DNA from: Crotophaga sulcirostris | Lineage: Eukaryota; Chordata; Aves; Cuculiformes; Crotophagidae | Assembly (NCBI GenBank): GCA_013397455.1 | Contig: VYZB01000209.1 | Location: forward strand, 657,417-721,416 | DNA length: 64,000 nucleotides | Direction of reading: 5' to 3' | Shown here: positions 1 through 12,070 of the stretch, in pieces | Numbering within the stretch: the stretch's first letter is position 1 | Layout of the letters: the number at the start of each line of letters is the position of its first letter | Made by a program: the position numbers and the translations under genes | Notes under the pieces: generated by a model | Seen by the model: only the letters and a program-made list of their open reading frames with translations | Database searches by the model: none | What the model was told of the DNA's origin: nothing

Positions 1-1433
1 CAGATCTAAGTGTTGATTAGAAATTGTTTCCTGGTCCTGGCTTAATAGAGTGTGATAATGAAAGTTGTGTTAACCCTTCACAATATGCAAAACCACTGGT
101 AAATGATTTGCCTTTTTGGGTTTTAGCTAAAGTCTGTATGAGCAGACAGGAGAATTGTCAAGCGCTGCTGGTTTCCATGGGTGCATTTCTGACACCAGTG
201 CTCCAGTTCAGCTCCGTTTCCACACGGTTTGGATGCTCCCGGTGGCCACTGGACACCTCACGGCACTGGGAGGTGCCTTCACCAGGGAACCCACCCCACT
301 CACCACGACGGGCGTTCTCCCGGTGTGAATCAGAACAGAAACACACATGCGCTGTCCCACTGTGTGCCCTTTCACACTCGTGCCATTTTAGAACCTCTGA
401 TAACAACAATGCCTGATTATTATTTCAATATGTGTCGTATTGAGCTATAGAGCCTGGACAGCAAACTAATAAACACGTACCAGAATAACTGTGGCATCAA
501 ACTGGCTGTGTCACCAACAGCCCAATCCCACACGGGTCCACAGCAGCTCCAGTTCGTAGGAGATTCAGATCATTTTGTATTTAAGTGCAGAGATAGTGGA
601 ATTAATGGCAACTTATTAACGTTAATGAACCGATTATAGATTGGAATCAATCATGTCAGGTTTCGATCAAGCAGAGGGCACAGGGATAGTTCCTTGCACT
701 CGAAGATGAAGGTCTTCTTGAAACACTGAAAGCCCTTTGAGTTCATGTTAAGGACGTTGTGCAATGAAAACCATTCCAAGATCTAAAATATCTGGTGTGG
801 TTTTTCATTTCTGATGACTCCTAACGTAGGGTAGTTCTTAATACTCATGTGGGTGAAAAATGTTAAATACAGTTTATCGATATAATGATAAAAATGAAGA
901 ATCTCCTTCTCTACCATATACCAAGTTTGATAAATAAACTAACTGCATTAATACCGATAGGGGCCTATAGCTTGAAAAACAACAGATGTCTTAAATTAGC
1001 ATATTTCTGTTTCAGGTCCTCAATCCAAAACGCAAATATTAAAGAAAAGAAGAAAAATCAATATAAATGGTCATATTCATTTGGCAGCTTATAAAATAAT
1101 GCGCTCCTCAAAAGCCTTTCAAAGTAAATGAGATGAAATCTACCCAGGGATAATCATTCTGGAATATTTATGGCATCTAACAATAAAAAGAGTAATAAAA
1201 AGAAAAGCCTGCCTCCCTGAAAATAATAATATGAAGGAGTTATTTATCTTCATATTTTCATATCAGCCCTGGTTACAAGAGCAATGACAGCTGTGATCTC
1301 CAAGGTCTGCAGTGATATTGCCAGTTGGGCCTCACGGTGTGAAGCATCGACTCAACGCTCACACGCGCCCGGAGGAGCCACCCGGGAACCACCCGGTTCT
1401 CCTGAGCTTCCCAGGGATGCTGACGGCACGTGC
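1..1433. other. Intronic stretch, nothing recognised
   Basis: Mixed-composition intron. Bases 180-400 are moderately GC-rich with overlapping ORFs on both strands, the pattern expected by chance in such DNA. Bases 840-1260 are AT-rich. I see no repeat family, splice-bounded exon or RNA gene. Confidence 0.5.
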
Positions 1434-1566
1434 NNNNNNNNNNNNNNNNNNNNNNNNNNNNNNNNNNNNNNNNNNNNNNNNNNNNNNNNNNNNNNNNNNN
1501 NNNNNNNNNNNNNNNNNNNNNNNNNNNNNNNNNNNNNNNNNNNNNNNNNNNNNNNNNNNNNNNNNN
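1434..1566. other. Assembly gap (133 N)
   Basis: A run of 133 N. Both flanks are GC-rich (cacgcgcccggaggagccac on the left, cacccctgcacctcctcccc on the right), so the missing piece is probably GC-rich too and dropped out in sequencing. Any ORF drawn across it is meaningless. Confidence 0.99.
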
Positions 1567-2451
1567 TGCCACCCCTGCACCTCCTCCCCTCAAGGCCTCT
1601 GTGACACGGGAGCCCCAGCGTCACGAGCTCGGCATCGCGTTCCCCTCAGTACCCCCCGAGAGCTGAAAAACCTCCCAAAGAGGATAATGCACAGATAATT
1701 TCTTTTCAGCTGGTCATTTTTTGATGTCAGCATCATATTTCTGGTACAGCCTGAAAACATCGGCTTCTACAACTCGTTTGTGGGAGGCAGATTGCACCAC
1801 TCTGTCAACTGTCCTTTCTCCTCTTACTCCTCATCAAGAATCAACTGAAATTTTGCCTCCTGAATTTTATCTACTGACTTCTAGGATGCTGCTGGCAGAA
1901 TGAAGGGCCTGCAGGAGCTGCATGCCCCAAGTACAACGTGCAGCCACGTTCTGGTCTTCACATCCACAGAGCACGCCTTGGTACATGCAGAGTTGGGTTC
2001 ACACTACTCCAAATTAGAACGTAGCTACTGTATTAATGCCATAAATATTATTGTTGATGCCGTGTGAAGAACATCAGTGTGAAAATAAATGTAAGGATAT
2101 TTAAAAACTGGTGTGGAATACTTAGGTATTCAGACTAATCACGGGCTGAAATAAGCACATTTGTTTCAAATCCTGTTTATAGCACCGCAGCCCCTCCCTC
2201 CTTTAAATCTTCCTCTTAACCATAGTGATGTTTATTGAATACCTGTCATTTCTCCAGCAGCATGTGCCAACAGCAGCTCGCCAGTGCCAGCCTGCATGAA
2301 AACCCTTCTGTCTCCTATTCTCCAAGGGGCTTCCGTAGATCAACCACTCACCATACCCAATACAGTGAAACCCATAAATTTGCAGATACTGCAGTCAAAA
2401 TTCTTAACAGGAAAGTGCACCCATTTTGCCCAGTGTAGCATACTGAAATAT
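1567..2451. other. Intronic stretch, nothing recognised
   Basis: GC-rich next to the gap, then AT-rich from about 1960. No coding or repeat signature was seen. Confidence 0.45.
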
Positions 2452-2481
2452 CACATGGTGAGAAGCATTTCTCACCATGTG
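2452..2481. repeat. Perfect 13-bp inverted repeat with 4-nt loop
   Basis: CACATGGTGAGAA, then GCAT, then TTCTCACCATGTG. The arms pair perfectly and the flanking bases do not extend the pairing. The stem is too short for a microRNA precursor. It could be the inverted end of a lost DNA transposon, a protein-binding palindrome with CACATG/CATGTG E-boxes at its ends, or chance. Confidence 0.9.
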
Positions 2482-5270
2482 TAAACTGTCAATTTGATTT
2501 GAAATTAAAATTTTTGATTAACATGAGCATTTCTGAGCCTCCCGCTGGCAGCAGCCCTATTGCTGAAAAGTGACATGATTTGTGACACACATGCTGTACA
2601 GAAGCCCCATGCCAGCAATTGTTAAATCCATTTTCATTCTGCTTTAATACGGTATGACACTCAGGAAAATAATTTTAATATTTAGGAGAAAGAGGGTAAG
2701 GGCTTAAGGACTGTAGTCCTTTATGGGTGTAAAGTAGGATTAGAGCAGCACGGGAAAATGGCACGGAGGTCTCCCTGTCTCACAAGTCATGTGTCTTTTC
2801 AGCAATAGGGACCATCTGCAGGAGGCTAAGAAAGGTCCATGGTGAAGCACAAAGCCTTCTTTTAAATCCAGTTGATATTTCAAACACAGCATGTGGTACT
2901 TTCCACCTATGAATGCTGAGATGCTTGTGCACGGGGAAATGCTTGCAACTTCAGTAATTAAACCCCCTTGCACGGGAGGCAGGATTTTCTGGTTTCCACA
3001 GTGGTCCTGTTGTTTTTCCATGTTTATCGTTTCCTTAAAGGTACCAGTGGTCACTGGAGATACTAACATTTATATGGTGAATTACTTACGAAAGAGGAAA
3101 GTTTTGTGACTATTAAGACTATTAAGCCCAGGAATCTACCTCTTCACCAGGGTGGTGGGAAGATTTTTGTTAGTTTAAACAGCTGCCAAGTGAACACACG
3201 AAGCAGGGCACTTCTGAGGCGACAGATTTTCGGGCTGTGATATACGCATGCAGAAGACAAAAGTTCAGTGGGGATTTTTATAAACCTAAGCCTGTGTCAC
3301 TGTTGCAAGCTGCTGACTCAACTGTGTCACCTGCGTATTTCTCAGAGTGGATCACTTTTTTTCCAGTAACGTCGTGTTCTGAGGAAGTTTATCATGAAAC
3401 AAGTATCACGAACAGTCATTCTGAGCAGCAGCACAGCTTTGATAAGTGTCGACATGCATCTGACTTTTCTTTGAGCTCCTAACACTATTCATCACATTAA
3501 ACACGCAGCTCTGCTGGACTCTCTGTTCCTAGTAAACACAGAGCCATTTCTAATTGCCATAAAGCAGCTAGATAAAAAAAAAAAGTATTTTAAAAATAAT
3601 TTTAGATGGTGAAATGAAATACCGGCATGATTCAGATGCCCTGGAAGTATTCAGTCCTGAACATAAAGCCATAGGCTCATTCATGTTAATAACAGTGCTC
3701 AAGAATCCAATCTGCATGAAAAACATGGTTCTCAATAAAGCCATGATATATCGTTACTATAAGTACGTAGGTTCTTTTAAAAGTCTTAAGTTTAAATAAG
3801 CATTTGTGTAAATATCTAGTTTTAATTAGTATATTGCCAAGAAATTATACAACCAGACCCAGCAATGCTGTAATTATTTTAGGATCTATAAAACCCTCCC
3901 TCGGCTGCTGTAGCTGAGTGCACCCTCCAAGGTTACTCTGCAGACACGCTCGGAGCTGAACCCAGGGAGCTCGATGCCCGGTGGACACAGAATTAGGAAA
4001 CTATAAAAAGAAGTGTTGGGGGTTTTTTTGTTGGTTTTTTTTTGATTGGTTGGTTGTGTTTTTTTTTTTTTTTTAATTTGCATGTTAGTTTACAGCTGTA
4101 GGAATAATCCATATATTCAGAGCACGTGGCAGAATTCTTAAGAAAAGCCCAGTGTCCAGGAGCAGCCAGTGGGGCCAGGGTCAGGCAAGGGCAGGCAGCT
4201 TTCCTGCCCCACTTTGCTGGGTGACATGGACACAAACCCCGGCAACTTCATCAGCTGTTTCCTCTCACCTTCCCTTCCTGGCACTTTTAAAAGACTGTGA
4301 CTGGACACCACGATAATGGAAGCTGCAGAAATATCTGCTGAAGATTAGATAGCATAAACGCAACGCGAAAATAAGGACGCTGGGCATGGAAGCTAAGTCA
4401 CAAGGATCACTCAGCTCCACCTCTCCCCATGGGCTTTCCTCTCCCTTCAGAGTTGCTTCTTACACCTCCTCTGCTGACACCACCAGTGAGCAAACTTCAT
4501 TTCACAGTAAATCCCGTGCAAACCACCATACTCTATTTACCTACTGTCCCTTTCATTGCATTGCTCGAGTTTTCTCTCCAGAAAGCTGCTGCTCCTCTAT
4601 TCTTTGTACAGACCAACAATCTCCTCACTTTTCATCTCAAGCAGACTGACTTCCACTAGGTTCACATATCAGTTATACTTGTGGCTTGGGAGGGAAGGGG
4701 CTTTCCACTACTCATGGCAAGACAACACACGTACAGTTTGTCCTTGACTGTTGACGTTACTGCTCTCATGGAGTTCACCCAGGGCCCCTGTATGGAAGAT
4801 GGGGAACCTTTTCTTCAGCAGTGCCTGGGCTGTCTCCTTGGGCAGCAGGGCACCAAGGTAAGAGTCTGGAATAAAGCTTTGGTATGCTGGTGGCCAGGAA
4901 GACAAAAAGGGATAGGTGTGGGAAGCACAGCGACACTTGTCTAGGGATGTGTCAAGCTTGCACAAGACCTAGAGCACAAAACCTGGCGCTTATGGCTGCA
5001 GAGAAGGGTGCTGTAGGAAAACATCATAAGCCTAACGCGTATGGGCTTGCAACTTGTGTCCAGACAGCAGAGTGACACCTGGTGCAGCGTCACTCTCTCC
5101 AGAGACACTACAGACTGGGGGTTGGGAACTGCACAGGTTGTCCTTACGGCCTGTTCGTGGAGAGCCAAGTGCCTCCACTGAGCACAGAATCTCTGGATGG
5201 CCACCAAGGTCTGCACAAAGTTAATCTGAGTTCTGTAGGACATCTCCAGAGAAGAACAAAAGGGTGGAAT
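2482..5270. other. Intronic stretch with poly-T and TTTG-rich tract
   Basis: Mostly mid-GC intron without coding signature. The only simple repeat is the T/G-rich stretch at 4014-4080, which includes a T16 run at 4059-4074. Read on the minus strand this is an A-rich tract of the kind left by old retroposons, but no element body is recognisable beside it. Confidence 0.5.
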
Positions 5271-5279
5271 GACTAGCAC

Positions 5280-5610
5280 AGGCAGTGATGAGTCTCCACA
5301 AGGAACATGTCACCCCCTCAGAAGCAGCACAACCCCTCCACTGGACGACCCAGCCTTTCCCGTCTCACAGCCCAGGCTCTGCCCCCTCCAGGTATTGATG
5401 AGAAGGCCCCACAGACCCCCTGACTGGCTTCCCAAGGACGGGTGCACTTGGGTTGGGCAGGCAGTTATGGTTACCGAGGGCAGCGGCGAGCCTGCAGTGC
5501 ATCGGTGGCAAATTCCCTCGGCCGAGTCCCAGCCGAGCAGCCCGAGCCCACTGGGGAGAGACTGCTGGACATGGAGACCAGCAGCACAGCTCTGCTCCAC
5601 GACTGAGACT
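5280..5610. other. GC-rich intronic patch
   Basis: C-rich on the plus strand (many ccc/ccac runs), with some CpG around 5480-5540 (accgagggcagcggcgagcc). ORFs of 151 aa (+) and 96 aa (-) overlap here and neither resembles a known family. Composition explains both. Confidence 0.5.
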
Positions 5611-8600
5611 TTGTTGTGTTCTCAGTTTGTGTTTTGTAGGGCAGGATGCCCTGTCTACATTCCTTTACTGACTAAGAATGGACATTTATTAACAAGTACT
5701 TGGGCGGACAGCCCAAAACTCTAGACTCCTGGCCTGGGACTGTCCGACAGAGGAGGCCAGTGACCCCCGTTGGTGTTTACTGTACTTCTCCAGACACAAG
5801 CTGCTGTGACAGGGGCATTCACTTTCCCAGGTTCAGGCCAAGGTCAGGCCAGATCCTGGATTGAATTCATTTTCTCTGTGTAACATGCTCTGACTGTAGC
5901 CCAAAGACAGCCTCCGAGTTCACCAATTTTGAGTGTATTGTGAAGGATTCAAGATTAAAAAGTAAACAGAGGGACCTTCTTAGCCCTTGTCTAATTCCAG
6001 GTGCTCACCCTATGTGTGGAAGACACGGTGATTCCCGGGGAGGTGCCTCAAGGCACTGAGATGACAACAGCAGAATGTCTCATCCCAAGAGGCTGCTTCC
6101 AGCAACCTAGACACGTTCCTGGTATAAAGATGAGGAGGGCCTGGGATGAATCCGTTGCTGGGCTGGTCAGCTAAACCTATGCCATCTTCTTCCAGTGGTG
6201 GAAGACTTGCCTCTCCAGACCCTCCTACTCCTCCCCAGCAGTCGGCCCTGTGTGGCACAGTAAAACCTACAGGGATGCAGAAGTGTGGCAGTGGGGCAGA
6301 GCTCCTACGGCAGATGGCCCACCCGCACGTACGTGGGACAGTCTGAAGAGGCTGCAGGGGCTGGAACTTAAAACCGCGACCACGCTCAGCAGCGAGGCTC
6401 ATTTGCCCTGTGACAGCCATCAGGCTTGTTCTAACAGCAACCTGCATGTAAACCATGAGACTCTGTAGGGTGACTGGCTTTACAGGAAAAGCAGATCTTT
6501 TGCTGATGAGTGGCAGTCGAGTAGGCAGAAAGAATGAAAATGGAAAAGGAACTCTATTCACAGGGACCTCTACATTAAACTAAAGCAACTCAGGTAAAAA
6601 AGGAAGCCCATCCATTACGGTTTATAATGCATAAACATCCATTTCTTCTCTGCTCCTTTTTTTTTTTTTTTTGCCTGCATTACTGAAATACAGAAATAAA
6701 GGAAAAAATAATGATAGATGGATTTTGGAAGTCTCAGAGTTCAACTCAGGATGGATGCGATCCCAACATTTCAGATTCTTATCTGATCGTAATTGGAATA
6801 GTTGAACCTCTCTTGTTTGCAAAATTAGGCAAGACATCCTGTGAGAATGGGATCTTTTTCACAGCAGTTTAGTCCCTAGACGCATAAAAGAATGAAAACA
6901 AGAAATGGAACAGAACATTTTTACTTTTGAAAAATGGCTTCATTTGGGCAGTTTAGAACAAAATTTCACTGGAACAGTTGAGGAGGAAGTTCTTGCTGCC
7001 AGTATGCCCATCCCTAGACACATTCTTCCATGGAGCACATAAACACTTCTCTAAAATGATAATTTATCTAAGAAACTCCCATTTTGTAGAAGTCAAGAGA
7101 AAAACAGAAAGGGAATAAAGTACACGTGGGCCGTAGATACTCTGTTGTACTCTTCTATCCTGAAGAAATCATTCAGCCAAGTCAATGTGCCCTGCTAGAT
7201 CTACCTTTGCTCTTGCAGCAAGCTCTTTCTTTGTCTACTCTGACTTTTCAGGATGAGCAGAGAGGGATGGGTGACTTCCCCGAGCAGCACAATCTCGGGT
7301 CTAGAGCAATTACAGCATTAAGCTGCAACATCTCAGTTTTAAAACTCCCTGAGGTTCAACAAAGAGAGAGATGAATTCCCAGAAGACCCAACATCTCCAC
7401 TGATTATAGAGGGAGAGTATTTTAGGTTCATAGCTGGTGCCTCATTTTAAAGCCTAATGTTAGGTGGGATGAAATCCAAGCCTTAGTCCATATATCATGT
7501 TAGCAGAGACCTGAAAGAAAATTTGTTTTCCCCCCACATCTTGCAAGAGGCGACGTCTCCTGACATGCCATACTTATTTATCCTTACATTTATATCTGGC
7601 TACATTTGTTTGCTTGTTTGTTTGGTTTTTTTTAGATTCAAAAGACTGTAAAATACAAGTACTACCGAGTTATCCTTGTGTTCCTGTCCTTCATCTGGTT
7701 CATTTGCAGGAGGGAATAATGATCTGTCACCAAGGTAAATTCATTACCCGGTAGATAATGCCACACTGTTTCTGCTGCCCATTTCACAGTAAGACATTCT
7801 TTTTCAATGATGTTGCATCTCCATTCTCATGGGAACAGTTTACGGCTGACATAGCAATAGTAGTAATAACAACTTACATTTATATTGTACACGGGATGAT
7901 CTTTACTTCTCTCTCCTCTTAACAGTGGACGGCTCCCTGTCCTACTGCAAACGCATCCTTCATGGCCATGACAGACAGAAATCTGGATTCACTAATACTG
8001 GGTTGCCTTATTCCTCAGCTGTTTGCTCAGTTTGTCATAACATTTCCTTTTCTTATTGCTTTAAATTGAGCTGTGGGCCACTACCGTACCACCGCTCTCT
8101 GCCTCCCCTCACAAAAATCTGTGGGGTTCCCTTCCTGCCTCAAAACCACAGCCACCTCAGCCCATCAAGCTGCTGTCCATCTTCTCCTGCTTCTCACCTC
8201 CTTCCTTCCTCCTGCAGCTCCAGCTAGGGCATGCTCTGCTGTACTGCAAAATTGGCTCCCCTCTGCACGGCGCTGGGGACATGGCGAGCTCTCTGCATTC
8301 TGCTATTGGAAATTTCCTGAAAGTGAATTCCCTGATTTTTAAGGTCTTTGAGATGTAACATGTGGGAAACTTGCAGGTGGTCTGCACTGCAAAGCTGGTC
8401 AGATGGGGACAACCCCCAAACACCAGCAGGCTTTCAGATGGGGATGCAGCTGTCAAAGAGCTGTTTCTTCTGTTACAGCTATGATTTTAAGACTAAGGAA
8501 CAGAAATAGAAAAATAACAGGGACAGAGGTCTAAATTCTCTGACAGTGACTGTTACAAGCTAAATAAGAAGTATTCCTCTCTTACAATCCTGGATAAAGA

Positions 8601-8680
8601 AATGCCAGCCAAGGGTTTGGACCACCACAGTCTGAAAGGTGGGGATCAGCAGCCTGGCTAACAGCCAGCAGGCAACTGCC
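5611..8680. other. Intronic stretch with simple repeats only
   Basis: Contains a T16 run at 6657-6672 and a TTTG-type tract at 7604-7633. A 183-aa minus-strand open frame at 6010-6561 shows no recognisable domain. Nothing else was identified. Confidence 0.45.
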
Positions 8681-8960
8681 AGCCCCTGCCCTGGGTCACC
8701 TAGCGAGCCCCTGCTCCAACAGCACCTCTGCCTCTGCCCCCAGCGCCGCAGCGAGGGGCAGGGGGGTCCAGGGCACTGAGCCCATGGGAAGGCACCCTGC
8801 TGCCAGCGTGTGGGGTGCTGCCCATGCCCCCTGCGCAGACCTCAGAGAGAGAAGAGAAATGTTCGGATCCCCTGCAGCAGCCCTGTCTTTTCCTCGTGCC
8901 TCCCTCCAGCAGCGCGAGGTGCCAGCTCCTCATCCCAGAGAGCGGCTCCAGCGGATCCCC
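8680..8960. other. GC-rich intronic patch
   Basis: About 280 bp of C/G-rich sequence with moderate CpG (cagcgccgcagcgaggggca near 8740). Several ORFs overlap on both strands. There is no splice-bounded exon or TATA context, so it is probably an ordinary local GC peak. Confidence 0.45.
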
Positions 8961-9192
8961 CTGCGTCAAGTACGACTGAGGGAGGGTGGGAGGTAATGAT
9001 TAGAGACACTCTAAAATGATTACATTAATTGAATCTTATGAAAATGGAAAACAATGGCAGTGTGTAATAATAAAACCCCACTATAACCACGTACATCTCT
9101 TGTGTACTAGAAAGTGCTTCACTGGCTACAGATTTACTCTAGGGCACAGCAGGAAACTTTTCTCCTTTAAATTTAATCAGCCCATTTTTGCC

Positions 9193-9206
9193 TTTTTTTT
9201 TTTTTT
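9193..9206. repeat. Poly-T tract (T14)
   Basis: An uninterrupted run of 14 T within AT-rich intron, followed by ctctttcag. It resembles an acceptor on the plus strand but is antisense to NFIA, with no supporting exon. Confidence 0.9.
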
Positions 9207-9950
9207 CTCTTTCAGAGAAAAATACCAGCTATCAGGCCTGCATTTCCCATCCACTCCTAAGACTCCTCAGTGCAGTGCCTGGAGGTGATAGTGTGAACTC
9301 ACTCAAGAATGTGAAGGCATTTTATAAATCATTTGGTTTCAGCAGGAGGGGGAGAGAGGGAGAAGGCAGTGGGATGATACTGTTTACAGCACATATTCGG
9401 CAGTAACTCCCAACTGTCAAACTTCAGCATTTTCTTCAGTTGCAACAGTGGTTAACAAAAAAAATGTTAAGACAGCAGACATGAAATGCACATAGTAAGT
9501 AGCACATTTAATCAGCTGGCACCTTTCTGCCGCCCCTCCACCAAAATCTATCTGGACACTATCATAATCCAGAAAAAATGTCATATAACTGAAGATATGG
9601 TGCTGACGGGAGGAGAAGGAGCAGAAATGAGTAACGTGAACTGCTGTAAACAACTTGCGGCACCCTTTGTGTGCAAGATAACAATAGCAGAGTTAGAGGA
9701 GTATGTTTACAAGTGTGGCTTGCTTGCCTCACCTTCCTCCTGCCCTCTTTTGTCAGGCTCATTACGTTGCTCCTGGGAAAATATTTGCGAACCACTGCAA
9801 ATAAAAGTCTCCTTCTCACTTTCCAAGAAACGGATCTGGTACTTTTCCATTTCAGTCACGCTAAGGCCAGGCTTCAGAGGGGGTTTTATTCTTGCAGCTC
9901 TGTGAGAGTCAAGCTAAACTTTCTTTCCATTTCCTATATAGCAACCTTTG

Positions 9951-9990
9951 CAATTAAAAAGTAGTATCTGCAATTAAAAATCAGCATCTG
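9951..9990. repeat. 20-bp tandem duplication (2 copies)
   Basis: Two adjacent 20-mers, caattaaaaagtagtatctg and caattaaaaatcagcatctg, match at 17 of 20 positions. A small local duplication in AT-rich DNA. The CAATTA cores are homeodomain-like. Confidence 0.85.
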
Positions 9991-10599
9991 ATTAGCCATG
10001 GAAGTGATGAGGCCTTTTCTAGAACCTGGTCTCACCAAAACGCCCTCCCTTGACAACAGCAACAGCTCAGCACGCAGCTTTCCGGAGCTGTGCATTGCTC
10101 TCCATGTGCACCTTTCTGCTCACGTACACAATTTCAGATTTACAAAATTAAGGCTACTTGGAAAGTACCTGATTAGCCCATGAATATGCAGTACACACAG
10201 ATATAAAGATTTTTTTCTGAGTGTGCAAACCAAATATGAGTAGGAAGGTTGAAATACATTTGAATGAAAATCACCTTGTACCTGTAAAACCAGGTATGAT
10301 TCATCCAGGCACTGCACCACACATAGAAACCAGAGGAAGGAGTGAAAGAACAACATACATTTTCACAGTATATATGTACAACGGCCTAGAGTCAACAGAA
10401 TACCTCCTGCACTGGCCAGGAAGTCAGAACAAAAGAACACATTAGTGGGAGCAAGAAAGCACCACCCCTTGTAGGGGCTACACTCTGACACTCACAGTCA
10501 CATGGACTGAGCTCTGGTTGAAGTGGCAGAAGTGTAGGTGCTGATGGTCCCAACTATGGTGATGGGTAGGTGTCTAAGTAGGAAGAAAAATCTTAGTGT

Positions 10600-12070
10600 G
10601 TCATGAAGTGCCAGGCTGTCTGGGACTTGCATCATGGGGGACCTCTGACGCTCTGGTTGGACTTGTTGAGCAGCAGGCAGACATCACCCTCAGCTGCCAG
10701 ACACGAGGAGTCTGCCACCACCAACACACTGCTACCACCACCACCCCTACAACGGGAGAGTGCGGAGGACGCCGCGACCGGGCAGCAAACACCTCCCTCA
10801 GCCCCTCCTGTCCCCTGCAGCTCGCACAGCCAGAGATCCAGCAGCTCACCAGCTCGTGTGCAGAGGGCAGTTCCCAGCACGCACATTTAACTTCCAGTGG
10901 TCTGACCACAGAGGGCAAAATTTTGGCCAGGGAGTGCTTCCAATTGCATGAGAGCAGCGACAAGTTAGTCTGGATTTTGCTGCTGCGATCTCTGAGTGCA
11001 GGGCTCCCACTCCCTTCAGCAGCCCTGGCACTGCTGCAGAGAGACACCATCTAAATAGATGTGAAGTAATGAATACTTCGGATAAGCGACTGATTTCAGA
11101 GTGTGCTTTTATCCACAGGCCCTGTATTTATAGTTCAAGCCTTTTCAATTAATACGCACACCCTAAAAGAATTAAACTACTAATTATCACATTTTACCGT
11201 GGTTCACAGAACTTTCATCAGATCTAGTAAATGAAATCACGAGTTCAGCAGAAGAAGCTTTACTGCGCCAAATTATGTCAAGGGTATATCATGTTGATAA
11301 TAAAAGATCACTTGGTTGGAAGCCTAACCTAGAAGGTTGGGGAGGCGTAAAAAGTTCACATTTTGGATCATGCTGCTCTGGTGTGGGCGTTCTGTGTTTT
11401 TTTTCCTTGGTTATTGTGGAAGGCAATTTTCCTGCAAGTAAAATTTTCCCTTTGTCTTACATTACAGGCATTAGGAAGTTCTTACATTGAAAGACAAATA
11501 GATAGGTTTGGGGATTTGTTTTGCAAGTTAGGCTTTGGCATCACGTTATCTTCCCACTAATAAACTCCCCTCTCTACTGGACAGAAAATTAAAACGATGC
11601 CCATACCACAAATAAACTTCTTTCCCTAAGTGCCCAGCTTCCTGGTCGGCAGGCGTGGTACTGGAAAGCATCCTTCAGTCTTTGGTCTGCTCAGGCAGTA
11701 GCAATTACTGCGATGCAGCACAACTCTCAGCTGTTAATTAAACAGCAACTCTCTCAAGAAAACACATGAAAAAAACCTCGACTGTAGTGAAAAGAGGAGA
11801 TTGCTCACAGCTCCAGCCTCCCTTCCCAGGACCCTGGGAGGACTGGCTAGAGTCAGCACCGAGGCACCGCTCAACGCGCCAAGGTGGGACGCCGGCAGAA
11901 GGGGCTGGCAGAGGGGCAGAGCCCAGCCCAGCTCTGCAGCAGGGGAGGGAGCAGCAGCCTGGCACTGCCAGGGCAACGAAAACCCCTGACCCTGCCGGGC
12001 ACGAACTGGCCTCACTGGGAGGGGGCTGCTGGCCAGCCCGTTTCCCAGCTGCCCTCTAGGTGGCCCTTGC
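10600..12070. other. Two GC-rich intronic patches separated by AT-rich DNA
   Basis: Bases 10640-11040 and 11810-12070 are GC-rich; 11050-11800 is AT-rich. ORFs of 152 aa (+) and 149 aa (-) cover the first patch almost exactly on opposite strands, the signature of stop-poor composition and not of a gene. CCTCTAGGTGGCCC at 12053-12066 resembles a CTCF core. Confidence 0.45.

Noticed and set aside
2452..2481. Hairpin as a microRNA precursor
   Set aside because: A 13-bp stem and 30-nt total length are far too short.
6010..6561. 183-codon minus-strand ORF
   Set aside because: Unrecognised and of low-complexity-like composition, with no flanking splice pattern. Consistent with chance.
10596..11054. 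152-codon (+) and 149-codon (-) ORFs almost coextensive
   Set aside because: Mirror-image frames over GC-rich DNA are compositional.
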